Assembly: GCA_029204225.1 (NCBI GenBank)
Contig: CM055111.1
Location: 9,232,188-9,296,187 of the forward strand
Reading direction: 5' to 3'
From: Diphasiastrum complanatum
Taxonomy: Eukaryota > Streptophyta > Lycopodiopsida > Lycopodiales > Lycopodiaceae
Length of the DNA stretch: 64,000 nucleotides
Below the pieces are notes generated by a model that saw only the letters and a program-made list of their open reading frames with translations, was not told where the DNA came from and did no database searches. Positions 62,140-64,000 of the stretch are shown one piece after another. The translations under genes and the position numbers were made by a program. Within the stretch, counting starts at the first letter, position 1; the number at the start of each line of letters is the position of its first letter.

Positions 62140-62473
62140 AGACTGTCCTTGTGTGGAAGTTGAGACGAGGGAAGCATCAGAGACGAGGAGAATAGAAAGT
62201 TCAGTGTGAACAGCAGTAGGGAGTGGAAGCGCAACTGACGATGTATGCCTAGTGCGACATCGTGACGCGGAAGGTGAGTCAGAATGACGATGTCGCTGCG
62301 TGGACGATGTCGACTATGTGAACTCAAGGCCTGGAATGCATGTAGTAAAGTGTTTTTGCCATAAAATCAAAGATATATCTTGAATCTCAATCTAGTCTTG
62401 ATCTTAGTGTATCTACACACCTTAGGAGATCACAAGTACATGTTGTGGACAATCCACACGTGTGCAATCAACA

Positions 62474-62485
62474 TGGTATCAGAGC
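62474..62485 (+). other. Copia-5 primer-binding site
   Basis: TGGTATCAGAGC, the initiator tRNA-Met type, directly after ...CAATCAACA. Confidence 0.93.
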
Positions 62486-63235
62486 CTACCTAATGTTACC
62501 ATGCATTTTGATCCATTTGAGTTAAAACTTTTCATCAATCTTGAGCTAGGAACTGTGAAGATCCATTTTCCTAGCTATCTTGTTCAATTTTGGATCAAAA
62601 GAGATCAATAGGGCATTGATTGGGTCTGACCTAGTACTATATGGAATCAGGTGCTCAGACACATGTGAGGAACATTCAATTTCAGTTTGGGAGTTCTCTT
62701 TCATGTTTGATCCAAAAATCTTGCTAGATAGCTTGTTTTGAAGTTATTTTTGTCTAGTTTTTGATGCAATCAGTTTCATTCCATTCGGTTGAGCCAATCA
62801 AAAGTTATAAGCTTTTGAAGAGGGTTAGGTAGGGCACCTAGACCTGGGTGGACACATTTGGTTTGGTCAAGAGATTGTTTGTTTGATCCAAAATCACAGT
62901 TGAATGCTTACCAATCTCATCTATATGTGATCTAGCACTATTTTGAGATCTTAGCCATTTTGTTTCATGCAATATGATTGTATTTGAGTCAAATTTGGTT
63001 TCTTAGTGTATTTCACACGTGCTAAGAGTGTTTGACCCTAACTTTGCCCATACTCCATCATTTGATGTGAAGTAGATCTAGTTTTGGAGAGATTGAGATA
63101 GCAACAAACTGTGAGAATCATCTCACAGTTTGTTGCAAGATCTTGCATAGGAGATGGTAGCACACCATTATTGGATCCTATAGTGAGAGAGAAGCAACAT
63201 TTTTTGTTTATCACGTTTATTTATCTCCACTTTAC

Positions 63236-64000
63236 ATGACTTCAGTGAGTTCATACTTGTTGCAACCAAGTGACAGATTGTCTACTTCCAATTATTCAAT
63301 ATGGAAGTTGAGGATGGAGTCCATCTTGATACTCCAAGATGTGATGGACATTGTACTTGGGATTGAGGAGGAGCCTCAAGTCCTTCAAGAAGTACAAAAA
63401 TACAAGAAGAGAGCTAGGATGGCTCTCCACTACATTAAGATGAATGTCTCTAATGAGATATTGAGGGAGATTGGTGATTGTTCTACATCCAAGAAAGCTT
63501 GGGATTGTCTCAAGTCCATCTATGAGGCTAAGAACACCTCTAGGCTCCTCACTCTTGGAAATCATATCTTCCAAAGTAGTCAAAAGAGTGATGAGAGTGC
63601 ATCTAATTATGTTTTGAGAGTCAAGGATATTCATAGGGAGCTTGCATGTATTGGTGACTCAATCAATCAAAGTGAGCTAGTCCAAGTCATTCTCAATGGC
63701 TTGAGAGATGAATATGACAACCTTGTCCAATCCTATGTCATTAAGGAGGAGCTACCAAGTTTGGAGACCTCTCAAAGTGTGCTTATTTTTGAGGAATCAA
63801 GACAAGAGTACAAACTCTTGAGGATGGACAAGCTATCACTCAATCATGATGATGGCACAGTTCTATTTGCCAAGCACAAAGAGATGAGTAATCAGCAACA
63901 CCATCACTTCTCTAATGACAAAGCTAAAGACCAAGATGGAGAGGAGGAGGATACCTCTCATGCTTCTACTTCAAATCTCAAGAAGAAGAAGATCAAGTGC
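63236..64000 (+). CDS. gag: Copia-5 gag, partial, open to window end
   Basis: From the ATG at 63236 the frame is open for all 255 codons to the window edge. It begins MTSVSSYLLQPSDRLSTSNY and continues SIWKLRMESILILQDVMDIV, HYIKMNVSNEILREIGDCST and VLRVKDIHRELACIGDSINQ. This is the same gag type as Copia-1 and Copia-2, which share SNYS/TNYS, VRMES and KMNV.NE. It ends in a Lys-rich stretch, KKKKIKC, whose last Cys would open the zinc knuckle. Unlike the other gags in the window it shows no stop or shift, so this may be the least damaged element, although its 5' LTR is truncated. Confidence 0.9.
   Translation, partial: MTSVSSYLLQPSDRLSTSNYSIWKLRMESILILQDVMDIVLGIEEEPQVLQEVQKYKKRARMALHYIKMNVSNEILREIGDCSTSKKAWDCLKSIYEAKNTSRLLTLGNHIFQSSQKSDESASNYVLRVKDIHRELACIGDSINQSELVQVILNGLRDEYDNLVQSYVIKEELPSLETSQSVLIFEESRQEYKLLRMDKLSLNHDDGTVLFAKHKEMSNQQHHHFSNDKAKDQDGEEEDTSHASTSNLKKKKIKC

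Larger units (their letters stand above)
62334..64000 (+). mobile_element. Copia-5: 5' part of an LTR retrotransposon running off the window
   Basis: Only the last 140 bp of the 5' LTR are present (62,334-62,473), nearly matching the end of the solo LTR at 52,883-53,706, including CACACGTGTG (62,455-62,464). The primer site TGGTATCAGAGC follows at 62,474-62,485, then a leader of about 750 bp and gag. The LTR is truncated on its left, where unrelated sequence begins at 62,333. Without U3 and the TATA box this copy lacks its own promoter. Confidence 0.88.

Overview
The window looks like nuclear DNA of a large, transposon-rich land-plant genome. One host gene is complete: RPT2, the 26S proteasome ATPase subunit 4, split over 16.7 kb into six exons with introns up to about 6 kb. 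One host gene is partial: a CKS1-type CDK regulatory subunit at the left edge. Both are plant-like in sequence. Transposon-filled introns and many aged LTR elements fit a gymnosperm-sized genome, but the sequence alone does not settle the taxon. Almost everything else is transposable-element DNA.

Layout. 558-1102: last two exons of a diverged CKS1 gene. 1.69-1.87 kb: gypsy integrase scrap (minus). 2170-8204: Copia-1, complete with 650-bp LTRs and a CCCAT target duplication, but with its reverse transcriptase replaced by about 1.07 kb of unrelated open sequence. 8.2-9.7 kb: Copia integrase scrap, a long CT/CA microsatellite and degenerate minisatellites. 10.0-22.25 kb: a decayed CACTA (TNP2-type) transposase gene that also carries a SET-domain-like segment. 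It is split at 14,880 by Copia-2 (14881-21005, 680-bp LTRs, GACAC duplication). 22.97-23.46 kb: an array of GCCACGCGTGGC palindromes. 25.13-29.68 kb: Copia-3 (minus), internally deleted, inserted in a region that resumes at 29.68 kb with an unrecognised protein family.

31,208-47,903: RPT2. Intron 2 holds a poly-C tract and a minus-strand gypsy remnant. Intron 4 holds a fold-back palindrome cluster and a plus-strand gypsy fragment. 48-50.5 kb is noncoding with one diverged tandem duplication. 50.57-52.43 kb: two Copia reverse-transcriptase fragments fused head to tail (minus). 52.68-55.14 kb: gypsy-A, with an 824-bp solo LTR in its gag. 56.24-60.28 kb: gypsy-B, split by an antisense LTR whose primer-binding site matches tRNA-Asp. 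61.18-62.14 kb: a second, minus-strand copy of the unrecognised family seen at 30 kb. 62.33-64.0 kb: Copia-5, with a truncated 5' LTR and an open gag that runs off the window.

How the parts relate. RPT2 is the only demonstrably functional unit: its exons join to 444 codons with all splice sites and ATPase motifs intact. The elements form a nested record. Copia-2 post-dates the CACTA gene it splits, and the solo LTR post-dates gypsy-A. By hand count, the Copia-2 LTRs differ less (about 1.3%) than the Copia-1 LTRs (about 3.4%). The most unusual signals are the SET-like segment inside the CACTA gene, the two palindrome arrays, the RT-substituted Copia-1, the paired unknown protein family, and a CACACGTGTG palindrome shared by three otherwise different LTR families.
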